From Centroberyx gerrardi (taxonomy: Eukaryota > Chordata > Actinopteri > Beryciformes > Berycidae), in NCBI RefSeq assembly GCF_048128805.1, contig NC_135999.1, forward strand, positions 20,752,949-20,816,948: a stretch of 64,000 bases of DNA, written 5' to 3'. Within the stretch, counting starts at the first letter, position 1; every line of letters begins with the position of its first letter. Positions 1-11,600 of this stretch are shown piece by piece. The notes under the pieces were generated by a model, which worked only from the letters and a program-made list of their open reading frames with translations, did no database searches and was not told where the DNA came from. The translations under genes were made by a program, and so were the position numbers.

Positions 1-656
1 GGTTAAATAAAGTAAATAAAGAAAAACAGAAAGAGGATTTCAGGATGTCCAAAAGCCACTTTTGCACTGTTGTACAATGGAACTATACCAGTTGTATCAA
101 GTCTACATCATTATTGATTTGATACATTTGTTTCCATTGCAATTTATTGGATAAGTTCTTTATCAACAACAACAAAAAACTGATTTGATGCATCATAGTT
201 TGCAAAAATAAACACTTGGATAGAAACCCAGCTAATAACTAAGGTGAGAGAAAATCTAAATTCTGTAATCCGCATCTTAAATTCTATTCCTGAATGTTGC
301 ATAAAAGTTGAAGAATTAACTTTTCGTCTTTCATTTGACCCTCTTCAAACGTTTAACAGGTGAGCAGTCATTGTGCATCCCTCATTTCCCACGTCCATTT
401 TGCTTATTTGTCAGCTAAACCACATGGGCTTGTCTTTCTCAGCTTACCGTGACATCTCAAGAGGTAAATGTCAAACAATACCTATGGTTCTGGGAGAAAT
501 AACCAGTTTTAAATTAATCAGGTGCGTAAAATAGGTGAAACAAATAAACATATAGCCTACTGTATATTTCTACTTTGCCCCTGTCTTTTGTGTACTCGCT
601 TCATAATACAAATCACTCCTGGGTGTGCGCACTCTTCCACCTGCAGGGTGACTTAC
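1..656 (-). other. get3 intron 2 (incomplete)
   Basis: AT-rich sequence between the get3 exon 2 donor and the left window edge. I looked for the next get3 exon and did not find it. No repeat or RNA gene was recognised. Confidence 0.6.
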
Positions 657-1600
657 CATGGCAAAGAGGTTGTCATAGCCTTTGACCTTAGTAGGCACCT
701 TGGAGAACTTCTGGTCAAAAGCATCAGAGATGTTGTGGGCAGGATCCGTGGAGATGATGAGGACGCTCTCCCTGACAGCAGCCAGCTGGACAGCCAAACT
801 ACAGCTACAAATAAGGAGAAGACAGGCTTGTACTGCAAGTTGCATGTAGACGGAGGCACTTGACAGATTAAACTGTGATGTCAACAACGTGTCTTATCTA
901 ACTATTCACCTTTATGTTGCTGCCATTGACTCACTACAGCTTGTGGGCATCAGTCTGGGACTAAAGCGATATTTTAATTTTGAGGCATAATTTGTTAGCT
1001 ACGTTAAGCTATAAGCTAACTGCTATCTGGTGTAACGTTATTCATAGTACGAGCAGATGTCCATTCGTCCAACTATTGAATGGGCACTAGATAGAAAGTT
1101 CTCCTGTTGCCTTTATCGGAAAATAAATGTTAACAAGTAATCTGTCGGTGTCACCCTGCACAATGGTGATCGATCCAGCCGACAATGTCATAAATCGATG
1201 TGTCAGCTGGCTAACGTTAGCGGCAATGTTTGAAAGAATTCAACTTGACTTAATTAATCAAAGTAACGGTTAGCTTAATTGATTTAATGCTAATGTATCT
1301 TAAGCTACTAGGCTAACGTTTGGTAAATTCGTGTCGTGCGAAAGTAATGACTCTTTTATAACGTTAAAATCCACGTCAACGTTGTTGATGGCTAAGCTAG
1401 CAAAGCGACGTAACATGAGAATACCATGTGGCAAATGAGGATTTCCCTTCTACTTACCTACATGTCGTTTTACCAACACCACCCTTCCCACCCACAAATA
1501 TCCATTTCAAAGATTTTTGCTCGATGATGTTTTTTAATGTTGGTTCTAATGGTTCAACATCAGGCGCATCTTCAAATTCGTCTTCCAATGAAGCTGCCAT
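657..1600 (-). CDS. get3: GET3/ASNA1 ATPase, first two coding exons (partial)
   Basis: Cytosolic ATPase that carries tail-anchored membrane proteins to the ER receptor in the GET/TRC40 pathway. Coding exons are 1600-1458 and 804-657, joined by a GT-AG intron in a consistent phase. Exon 1 has an acidic N terminus followed by the deviant Walker A motif GKGGVGKTT at about residues 38-46, with signature lysine 39 and nucleotide-binding lysine 44. Exon 2 contains [12 protein letters not shown], the switch I region; Asp75 matches the catalytic Asp57 of yeast Get3. Exon 2 ends at a donor (gtaagt) after Met97, and the remaining two thirds of the protein is outside the window. The ATG at 1600 has a good context (A at -3, G at +4) and fits vertebrate N termini. 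The frame is also open upstream, with further ATGs at 1684 and 1714. The match to human ASNA1 is nearly residue for residue, so identity is very secure. Confidence 0.95.
805..1457 (-). other. get3 intron 1
   Basis: A 653-base intron with donor gtaagt and acceptor ending tttgtag on the minus strand. Many short TTAGC/AACGTTA words recur between about 990 and 1330. No mobile element was recognised. Confidence 0.8.
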
Positions 1601-2594
1601 CTTGTCTGTGTACAGCCCAGGTGGAATGTACCAAGTACTACTGTTGCCTTCAACTGCTTCTCGTAAGCTCGTATTTCTGAGCTCCATAGTAGTAAATACG
1701 ACGTATCTGCGCATTCAAATGGTTTTGGTTGTAAATAGTAACACAATGCACCCTGTGACAAAAGTAGTTTTATGGTGGGTGTTGTTTAATTTGAGAAATT
1801 AAGCAGCACAACGTTGGTCTGTGCTGCAGCGGCAGAATGAAAATGTGCACCTGGCTTGTTAGTGATGTTTTCATTTATTTAAAAAAAAACATGTGTGACA
1901 GCTAAAAGTGGTGAAAAAAGAAATGGGTATTATTATTTATATAGAATGTCAAACAATAACACATAGTAACAGTAGGCCTACATCGCTTGTAACATGCTTG
2001 TTGACATGGTTTCGACAGCGCTGTCAAAGCACTATAACGCTGCATTTAAGTTGTATGGGAAATGGGAGGAGAATGGGAGCTTTCAACTTGAAAATAATTC
2101 ACGTCATCCTTTAGGTCGTATAGGGAACTTGTGGTTTCCTGTAGGGAGTAGGGAGTGGTATGTTTCAAATAAAAAGAACAAAATGATCCTCATCACATAA
2201 GCGATTTTGTCATCACAACTCTTAAAATGACATGACAGGACACAAGTTATTTTTTTTAATTATTATTAAGGTTGACAGTGTAATGTTTGCTTTGTCGTAA
2301 AACATGAAGTCCTATAAGTCACTTTGTTAATTATGAAAAAATTGATCAGGAGCAACCAAAGTCTACAGAACACTTCAGTGGTGGCGTCTTGATGGCTTCA
2401 AATTAGAATATAATATCGGATAATATACTTCCAAGCTTCAAACACTTCCAAGTCGTTGTTTTCAATGGTCAAGTGACTCTGACGGGTTTTCCCATATGAC
2501 CTGAATGCAGCATAACCCACAGGTAATCGGAGGAGGACTGTACCAATGATACAGGTTTAACATAACTGATCCCATACAACAAACAACTCTACAG

Positions 2595-2880
2595 GTTAGA
2601 GAAGCAGGTCTGTGACCGAAAGGTCGCTGGTTCGAATCCCCAGACCGGCTCGGGGAAAGTGGGTGGGGAAAGTGAATGAGTATCCCTCTACTCATGTCAC
2701 GTGCCCTACTCAAGGCGCTTGACCCCCCATCTGCTTCAGTGGAGCTGCTCAGTGCCCAGAAGGCTGTGGTTGTACCGGACAGGTGGGGATGTGTGGAACT
2801 GTGTTTGTGTGAAGCAGGACATCGCAGGAAAAGAACAAGTGCGCTCAATCGACCACAGAACTGAATTGATTAGAATGACC
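2595..2880 (+). repeat. tRNA-derived SINE copy
   Basis: The segment has a tRNA-like head with a clear RNA polymerase III box B (ggttcgaatcc near 2,629) preceded by a box A-like stretch (ggttagagaagcagg). The body contains the words cagtggagctgctcag and ctgtggttgtac, which recur in the copy at 57,761-58,055. No acceptor stem or CCA-like end is visible, so this is a SINE and not a tRNA gene. Confidence 0.7.
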
Positions 2881-2931
2881 ATGTTATCAAATCAGCTCTC
2901 TTGAATGGTCATTTGACTGGCACACCTCAAA

Positions 2932-3056
2932 ATGGCTGCCACAGAATGTTTGATAATGTTGTCATGGATATCAGCATTGGTTTGGTGCATGAAGAGAACA
3001 TAATGTGTTGCTATGGTCATGCCTCATGTCAAGCTTAACATTCTGATGGCAGCCAT
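2932..3056. repeat. Imperfect inverted repeat around ATGGCTGCC
   Basis: ATGGCTGCCACAGAATG at 2,932-2,948 is mirrored by its near reverse complement at 3,039-3,056, leaving about 90 bases between the arms. A third, weaker copy lies near 3,130-3,150. It may be the remains of a small foldback element; no target duplication was identified. Confidence 0.45.
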
Positions 3057-3246
3057 GCTGAACGTTCCAACTGTCTGTGCCTCATGCTCATGCACTGTCC
3101 ACAATGCTCATTTCCATGACTACAACATCAGAATGCTATGGCTGTCATCAAGAGATTGATCCATTAGGAAGTGGCCATTCTATTGATTCTATTTCTGTGC
3201 AATCAACTTTCTTGGATAAAGATTTTATAAGCCAACCATCAAGATG

Positions 3247-3264
3247 TTTATTAAGATATTTATT
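3247..3264 (-). other. Two candidate polyadenylation signals of the noggin-like gene
   Basis: TTTATT at 3,247-3,252 and 3,259-3,264 reads AATAAA on the minus strand, about 240 bases past the noggin-like stop codon. Position and strand fit a short 3' UTR; use is inferred. Confidence 0.5.
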
Positions 3265-3500
3265 ATAACCTACTCATAGCAAATAAGAATAAAGTTCATG
3301 CCGTTACTTACTGGGTAATTAAAAGCTATAATGACATTAGAATTGAAAAATCATCAAACATAATTTGGAGACATTTCACCTTTTTTTTTTTTTTTTTACA
3401 TCAGTAACATCAACTCAATGAAAGTATAAAATAGGTATGCATATAGAAACCCTGTTGCAAGTGAGTACCAAAAATCCCTAGCCACTGGTGATGAAAACAT

Positions 3501-4430
3501 TCATTTACAGGAACATTTACATGCTGTGACCACAGGATAAGGCACTTGCCTCCATATACACTTTCTCATTGCCTCCCCTGTTCCCATCTCAGTGCTGCCA
3601 TCAGGCCTATCAGCCTTCCTTCTAGACCCATCGCCTCTCTCTTCACTTTCCAAGCAGTGCCAAGCCAGAATCTTTATGTGCGTTGTCTGAGCCCGCACGC
3701 ACTCCATCCCACTGGGAAATGAGCAACTTTGCAACCCGTCTGATTTTTCACAATCAGTCTGGCGCAGCCAACTTGGCCAAAAAGCTGGACCCAGATCCAC
3801 CCATTGGTAGCTTAATCCACACGTGGCTGATCGCACCAGCCAGTCTCGGATTGAAGTGGCAACATCTGAGGGCAGAGAACCGAGGTCCAAATCCGCAGCT
3901 TCCTTCTCTAGCTTATGTCGATAGTTTGCTGCACCCTTAATCAGTTGTGGAGAAGAACTGATGTTGAAATTGTCTCCGGTTTTGGTATAGTTTGGCAAGG
4001 ATGCAGGCAGTGTGTCGCCACGGGATGCAGGTCGACCGTCACTGTGACCTTCCTCTGAAGTCCAGACCCCAGACACTTCAGATGGCTCTTCTACGGACAT
4101 CCAGAATGGGTCAAAAGAGGATCCCAGAACACGCAGGAGCCGAGAAGGGCGCCGATGTTTAGGTTTGGGCATATAACGGTAGTCTTCAGCATTCGTCAGC
4201 AGGGAATAAGGGCGAATAGGCCGTGAATAAGACGTTAAACTGGCTCTCAGCTGCAGAAATGACAAATCCAAGCCTGCGTCCCTCTGGTCCTGAACAACAG
4301 TCACATTCAGAAGCTGATTCTGGATCGGAGTGTTTGAAGTCAAGGCTGCAGGTCCATTCAGAACGACAAACAGAGAAATCCAGTAGAGACAGACTCCACG
4401 GCTCTTTAACCAGTCGACCGGTCTGAACAT
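3501..4430 (-). CDS. Divergent noggin-family secreted protein, single exon
   Basis: Predicted secreted antagonist of BMP or related ligands. The uninterrupted frame gives 309 aa from the chosen Met at 4430. A start at 4496 would add 22 residues but would bury the signal sequence; from 4430 the hydrophobic stretch VCLYWISLFVVL sits at about residues 13-24, as expected for a signal peptide. An IRP motif (72-74) and a LLRVLG..FDPFWM block (98-111) match the N-terminal BMP-binding region and LLRSLLGGHYDP of noggin. The C-terminal domain (204-308) has nine cysteines in noggin order (C, WxDLG.xFWP, C, C, C, HIKILAWHC, C, ACKCSCK), so the cystine knot looks complete. The loop between the fifth and sixth cysteines is about 32 residues, against 7 in classical noggin. 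Three N-glycosylation sequons (NVT, NYT, NIS) are present. Noggin genes are typically intronless, as here. It is clearly not a typical nog1/2/3; a noggin4- or noggin5-type paralog is possible. Family assignment is firm, paralog name is not. Confidence 0.9.
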   Translation of the reverse strand: MFRPVDWLKSRGVCLYWISLFVVLNGPAALTSNTPIQNQLLNVTVVQDQRDAGLDLSFLQLRASLTSYSRPIRPYSLLTNAEDYRYMPKPKHRRPSRLLRVLGSSFDPFWMSVEEPSEVSGVWTSEEGHSDGRPASRGDTLPASLPNYTKTGDNFNISSSPQLIKGAANYRHKLEKEAADLDLGSLPSDVATSIRDWLVRSATCGLSYQWVDLGPAFWPSWLRQTDCEKSDGLQSCSFPSGMECVRAQTTHIKILAWHCLESEERGDGSRRKADRPDGSTEMGTGEAMRKCIWRQVPYPVVTACKCSCK

Positions 4431-5644
4431 GTTCTCAGGTCTGGATGTTAGAAGAATAAAAACTTGTGTCTTATTCCTCCTTCCAGTTTCTCCCATTCAG
4501 TCATGGGATCCCCTGTGTCTTCTTCTTAGGGAGTGTTTCAGGGACTACATGTACCCAGCGCCAGACATCCTTGAGCTTTGGCATAATAACACACGAATAT
4601 TCGTGCCTTATCACACAAACAGCAGCCATATTATTGAGTACGGCTAGAATCCCATTCCCCAGAGCTCCCACTTGTGGTATTTTGGCTAACTCACCAATGT
4701 CCAAAGACAGTACAGGACACATCTGTGAAGCTTTAGTCTGTTTTTACATATTCTCATGTCCCCATTGGGCAAGGGAAATGAAAAATGTAGTGCTGTATAT
4801 TTCACAGCAAGCATAAAGACAAGAAGAAGAGTGTGACTTGACCTAATTTTGGTTCAGCTGTGTCAGCAAACTCAGACACAATATCTCACGTTCTCACAGT
4901 TCTCACACACAACACTCTTCATCTACAGATCCAAGATTAGCTATTAGAGACCTAGCTTCAGGAAAAAAAAAATCCCATTCACACTGGTCTTCATAATAAT
5001 ATAGCAAAACACAAATAACAAGTGTGAGCCCAGGTGAAACATGTTTGTCAGGACAATGCCCCATTTATTCTCATCTACACAAAATCACCTGCCTGGCTCG
5101 GAGGCACACAGTGGCATATGTCAAATATATACTTGTCTGTAAACACTTGTTCAAATATCAGCTTTGTTTACATCAACATCATGATAATAACTTTCATAAA
5201 TATATTTCACATACAGTGGTTCACACTCACAAACTGCAGAATTAACTGGGAAATATTGCATTTCTATAATGACTTGATTTGTCTCTGGATTTCTGCAGTG
5301 TCAGGTTTTATGAAATATATTTTGTGTGCGAGTCAAAGAGAGAGAGAGAGACACACTCACACAGACAGACAGAGAGAGAGACAGAGACAGATAGAGAGAG
5401 AGCGAGAGAGAGACAGACAGAGAGAACAATTATATTTGTTTTATGCAGTACAGTGTAGCAAGTACAACACATTATGCGAAGATTCAAAAACCAAGATTTC
5501 ATGAGTAAGAAAAGCGATCATAAGAATTCAAAGGCACTTTTAGGAAAACCTGACTTTGCACACTAAGCGTGTGCACGTTGCTGTGTATATTTCCTATGAA
5601 ATGGCATGACCTTTAAGTCCACTCCTCTTGTCCGTCCCCAAAAC
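4431..5644. other. Noggin-like / tom1 intergenic region
   Basis: Upstream sequence of the noggin-like gene and the probable tom1 3' UTR, since both genes run on the minus strand. A minus-strand AATAAA (TTTATT at 5,064-5,069) lies about 580 bases past the tom1 stop. An impure (GA)n tract spans about 5,335-5,424. No other gene is visible. Confidence 0.6.
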
Positions 5645-8570
5645 TCAGAGTGAAAAAAGCTGGTCATGTGACTTTTCTTGTTGCCGGGTGGCGTTCGACG
5701 GCGGTCTGGATGTGGAGGGGGGAACGCTGCGAGCCGTCTGGCCATTGTGGTCCGCCACCTTTGCCCTCTCCTCCAGAAATGTGTCAAACTCTGATAGGGA
5801 GAGTTACAGTTAAGGGTGTGTGTGTGTGTGTGTGTGTGTGCATATGAAATCTTTACACTCAAATGGCAGCAATGGACAGATTAGAGAGAAAGCAACATAC
5901 CTTCGCTGGACACTCCCTCACAAACTGCAGACTGGTCTTGCTGCGTTTCCAACCACAGCGAATCATAAGGGTAAAGAACATCACATCATACTTTTACCAC
6001 ACATCCAACAGCATATATTTCAAAAGAAAACACTATATGGATAGACAGGATTACCCTTACCATATCAGTGGATAACCATCTGTCAATATCATCCAGTGTA
6101 GAGTTGTTTGTTGATGGCATCTAGGAGAAGGAGAAATCAACAGAGCGACAAAACACAGAGTTTTAGCTATTTATGCCACCAAAGCAAATGTATTTGCTGT
6201 TTACTCCCAGGAAATGTTTTGGCCCAGTCCAGCTGTGTCTTGCTGCAGTACACACCGCTCCTGTGACCTGCAGCCTAGTGTCCAGGGCTCCGGCCAGGCC
6301 CTCCACGGCTCCTGGGTCCTCATACCTAACACTGCACACACACACACACACAGGCACACACATGCAGTGGGAGCATGAATTATGATATGACATGATATGG
6401 ATATTTCTGTTGTCAGTCAGCCCCCACTCACCTTTTCCTTTGATCAGCCAGGGAGCTGCCTCTGGTCTGGGCAAACATGTCAAACTCCTCCTCCTCTGCT
6501 ACAACTGTTGGAGGACAGCAGGTGATAACTTTTAAAGTCACAATTAAATGAAAAATGACTTTTTCTACCTTTTTAGCAAATTCTCCATATCACAACGTAC
6601 ACCTAAGCTTTTGGCATTTATTGTTAAAATAAATGCCAAAAGCTTTTCAAAGTGTTTCAAATGTGTATTTTCTTATAGTTTTATAGCAAAATCCCATTAC
6701 TTTTAAGGTGTTCACCTCCAAAAATCCTATTTCCTTTTCCTTAGACATCATGGTTGCGGTCCCGATGTTTCTTATCATCGAACCCACCCATGTTTTAACC
6801 AGAAAATACATTGAATTACGGAAGCAAGACACACATCAAAATGCAGTTTCCCTCTGACTTTAGTTTAATAGATAGCACTTTTGGGGTTGCAAAGCATTCA
6901 AGATATGAAGTATATGTTATGCAGAATTTACGCACTGTGATTGGCTGCCTGCCTTTGATTTGCCTGAGTGTTGACTGCTGGTTGGCTGGTTGTCTTGATG
7001 ACTGCTGGTTGGCTGAGAGCCTGAGGCGTAGGGCTGAGGTCGATGAGGCAGGGGCCGCTGGCAGAGCTCTGCTAGGGAGGGAAGAGATGGAGACAGGACA
7101 GATGGTGACACATCTTCCTGTATTACTAACTAACCACAGTTCAGTGTTACACATCTCATTTCAATTTCATGTTTAAGGTCTGCATTGTTTCTTTAATAAG
7201 TTTAAACTTTTACTTAAACAGATAGGTAGACAAAGAAAACATTCCTGGTGTTGCTGGAAGAGTGAGGTTTACACATAAGTACACACACCTATTTGAGTAC
7301 ACACACTCCTGCATGTGAATATACTCTTAAAGCAGAAATTATAATGTAAACGTAATGTTTACATTCACAGTTGTCTGAGATTTGTGCTTGTGACAGTCAG
7401 TCCCTATTTGGTTTTATTTCCCCTTCAAGACTCGTCAAATCAGCATCATGCAAATGTAAATGGAAACGCCTGTTCTACAACTAAACAAAAGAGGAAGGAA
7501 AGACCTTTCTTACCTGTTCAATGGTTGTACTTTGTGTCTTATTAAGTCTGTCAAACCTGAAACACAATTACAATGTAATAGACATACAATGGGCTGAAGG
7601 GAGTACAATGAAATCAAGAAAAAGAAAACACACGTTTGTGCACATTTACAACTAAATTATACAAGACGTTTTGAAAAGCACAGGGTCAGGCCAGGCTGCA
7701 GCTCACCTCTCATAGCGGATGAAAGCGTTGTTGAGGTCGTCGTTGACCACCAGCAGCTGTTCGATGAGCCCCTCGTCCAGCAGCCGGGGGATGAGCTCCA
7801 CCACCCGGGTCTGCATGCTCCTACACACCGAGTACAACTGCTGCTTGGGCACAGGAGGAGGAAGAGGGAGGTGAAGGTGGCAGAGAGAGGAAGGGACTCT
7901 GGAATCACTGATGACATGAGGTGTTTTAAAAGAAAAAAACACTCTTACACTGTTATATATCATCTATCTGTGATGTTCAATGAAATCCAGGAGTCATTCT
8001 GTGATTAAGTGTTAAGTGTAATTTACTGTCAGAGAATGCGCCTGAACTTGTTGCAACCACTTTGTGTAGGTGGAGAGAGCAATGGTGATAGTGATAGCAC
8101 AGTAAGTGCAAGGGAGTGTTTCCAGTCAAGAAAAAAACCCTTGCTCAAAACACAGCATGTCTTGTGTGGCTGTATTGCATTTTGGTCTACTGAGGCTGCT
8201 GTCGGTGGAGAAATTGGTATCTCTGCCCCGTCTATGATGGATTTCTTCCTGTATGATTGTTGAACGTCGGTGCAAAATAGTGAGTCTAGAAAGAAACTCT
8301 TTGATTCTGAGGGACTGACACCAAAACACAACGTTTACTGTTCGTTTTAGTTTAAAATTTTCCTGCTATTAAACTAAAATACATGACATGACATTCTGCA
8401 TTTGGCTATTTATCTGCAGAAAATACACCCCCAAACAACAAAATGGACCCAGGAATGCAAGGTGCATCGCTAGTAGCAGTTTTTAACAGTGTTAAAGTGT
8501 TTTAGGGTGGATTTTCCTTTAATACTGTATGACAGGCACATACAGTAGATACTACAGACAATTCCAACAG

Positions 8571-8625
<55 letters not shown>

Positions 8626-11600
8626 CCCACACCTGTAGCAGCTCTGTATCGTCCTGCTGGCTGTGTCCAGGTGTTAGCTGGTTCAGCATCTCGGACATCA
8701 CAGTCAGGTTTCCCTTCACCAGCGCCAGCTCACTTCTCAGCTTCTGCTCCTGGACACAAGAAATCCACTGTCAACAACGGTCAACAGCCAATACACAATC
8801 ACTCAGTGCACTGTCATTACTGTATACATACAGTGTGGATTACTTATGAAACAACCTAAAAAGCACTACTATGAATGATCTTGCATAGTGCAATGTAACC
8901 AACTCAATGGTCTGGAAGTGCAAAAAAGGCCAACTGACAATACACTGACAATAAACCCATAGCTGGGGCTGGGTTTATGGGTCTATGGGTTTCAATGGAG
9001 AGTTTTAGTGTCCCATGGTTTAAATAAAGGCTTAAATAATGATTTAAATAATGTTTCAGGGGATTTTCCACCCTGCCAAGAATAAAATTCTGGGAAAACC
9101 TTTAATACTTGTACTTTGTTTTTTGACATGAAAAAGACCAAATTGAAAGACACTGAATATCGGCACAAAATACTGGCACAAAATATCACGACTTCCAAAA
9201 CCTATATTGGTCAAACCGCACCCATCACCTCTGTGAAGTCCTTCAATTTAAAACATAAAAACATTAAATAAAAACAACTTTTACATCATTTTACTTTTAC
9301 AACATTTAAATGCTGTTTCAAGGGATTTTCCGCCCTGCCAAGAATAAAACATTTAATACTTGTACCTTTTTGGCATGAAAACGGACAAATTTAAAGGCAC
9401 TGAACAAAACTTCAGCAACTTCAGTCTAAAAATATCACTATGGCATCAGCCTTCTAAAACCTGTATCGGTCAAACCGCATCCACCGACTCTATGAAGTCC
9501 TTGAATGAAAAGTGTGTTTAGGCAGCGGTACCTGTTCAGTGGAGAGGGAGACGGGCCCCTCGCTGGGCTGGACGGGGGGTAAAACACTCTGAGTGGGAGC
9601 GATGGGAGGAGCTTGCTGCTGCGACTGACGAGGAGGAGGAGGAGCGGTGACAGGAGCCGTCTCAGGAGACGATTCGTTTTCTGGAATGCTCTACAAGATG
9701 GAGGCAGAGATAAACAACTGTGAAGTCTATGAGAAAGAGATAGAGAGATAGAGAGAAAGGCGCGTACACATAGATTTGATTTTCTGTGTTGTTTTCACTG
9801 GACAGAGATGGAGAATGAGACAGGTGGAGGTGGGGATAGGGATGGAGAGTGCAGCGGACAGACAGACTGACCCTGTTTGGAGTGTGGATGGGGGAGAGAG
9901 CATCCAAGTCGGTCATTGGGAACTCCAGGCCTCGCCTCCTCAGGTCCTCATACACACACACCACCCCCGTCAGGGAGGGAGAGCTACGAAACGCGTCAGC
10001 CCACGACTGACGAGAGAATATGATGAAATATAATCAGAATGACTCCTAAATCAGTATCTGATAACTCGGTACATACAGTAGGGCCAAGACAGAGATTATC
10101 AAGAAAATAACAAGACGACTAAAAAAAACAGGCAGAAAGAATAGAAAGAAATTGTCCTACAACATTTACAAAGCCTCTCTCTATCAAATGTTGACATTCC
10201 AGCTAGTAGCGCTGTAAATGACTGCATGCATTTTACTCAAGAAGAACACAAAAGATAGACACAATAGAGTTAGAGTTGAATCTAAAACAACTTCAAAAGC
10301 TTTGGGCTCTCAGCACAGCAATCCATAGCAGTGAATTCTCTCATACTGTAGGTGAAGACATTGTCAAAAAACACAATTTATATCAGACAATTTGTCTCAT
10401 ATGGTCCTCTGAAGCAGTGGTTCTCAACGTTTTTTGCTTGTGACCACTTACAATGAAGCAAGGTGTACACATGCAAATTGGTGAACAGTTCAACCAAAGA
10501 AGAATTTTCCCTTTTTAGGTCGTATCATTTGATTTTATTTGATCTGACTATCAGAGGAAGCCTAGAGACTGAAAACTATTCTGTATTTCACAAGAAAATA
10601 GCAAAAATTAGAGAAAAATCTGAAAAAATTGAACATGATAATTAATTTGTATAGCAGAAATATGTTTTTTTCTATCCCATAAATCATCTTACAACCCCCC
10701 CAAACTTATCTAGCGACCCCCTGAGGGGTCCAGAACCCCAGGTTGAGAACCACTGCTCTGAGGTACGTGCTATGGGAGTGAGCACATACCTGTATGAGGC
10801 TGAGCACCCGGTCATGGAGGGCAGTGGGTGGATTATATTTGGGCAGGATGCATCGGACCAGAACCCCTTCAACAAACTCCTGGGAAGCCACCAGCACGTG
10901 GAACCGGTGTCCGCAGTTCTTCACACAGGCCTCCAGAACCTGTGAGACGAAATGCACAATATTCAAAGATGATGTAAACACAATTAAACCTCTTATGATT
11001 CTCCAGAATGAAGCTCTGTTACACATGCGTTTCATACACTAACGGTTTGTTGGGAGCTTCTCCTCTGGGCCATCAGCCAATCAGGATGAGGGTCATCCTG
11101 GCCTTCCTACAACCCTCCCCCTCCCCGCCCACCTGTAGATCTGCTCCCCAAAATTATTCAGCTCTGGAGGGTTCAAACTTTAATATACAGTCATCTATAA
11201 ACGATTACTCACAGTAAGAGCTAGCATGATCTCTCTGAAGTTCTTGCTCCCCACAATTCTCCTCTTAATGGCTTTGACTGCATCTCTGGGCCTGGGACAA
11301 AAAAAAAACAACAACTCTGCATCAGATTATCAGTTTGCTTATTTATCCATCTACTTATTTTACTCACAATAATCTCAAAATCCTAATAAACAACAATCAT
11401 TAACAAAAAAGAAGAGGGTAGAGAGCTTTGCTGTTGCACAAGCATTACTGAAGGTGCAGTTTTGTTTGAGGCTCTTGTATAAAATGAAAAAGAAAGCCAA
11501 AGGCACTCTTCTGGCATAAGGAAAAACTAAAAACCTTTAGACTTTTTACTGTACATGACTGAATGCCAAAAAACACATTTCAGGCATACAGTGGCATTCA

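Larger units (their letters stand above)
1715..3500. other. get3 / noggin-like intergenic region
   Basis: The stretch covers the get3 promoter side and the noggin-like 3' end. It holds a tRNA-derived SINE at about 2,595-2,880, an inverted repeat at 2,932-3,056 and two minus-strand AATAAA signals at 3,247-3,264. Short open frames here have no recognisable protein content. Confidence 0.6.

Noticed and set aside
2595..2660. tRNA gene
   Set aside because: Box B is good but there is no acceptor stem, and a SINE body follows directly.
4431..4496. Upstream start for the noggin-like protein
   Set aside because: It would place 22 polar residues before the signal sequence; the Met at 4430 positions the hydrophobic segment correctly.
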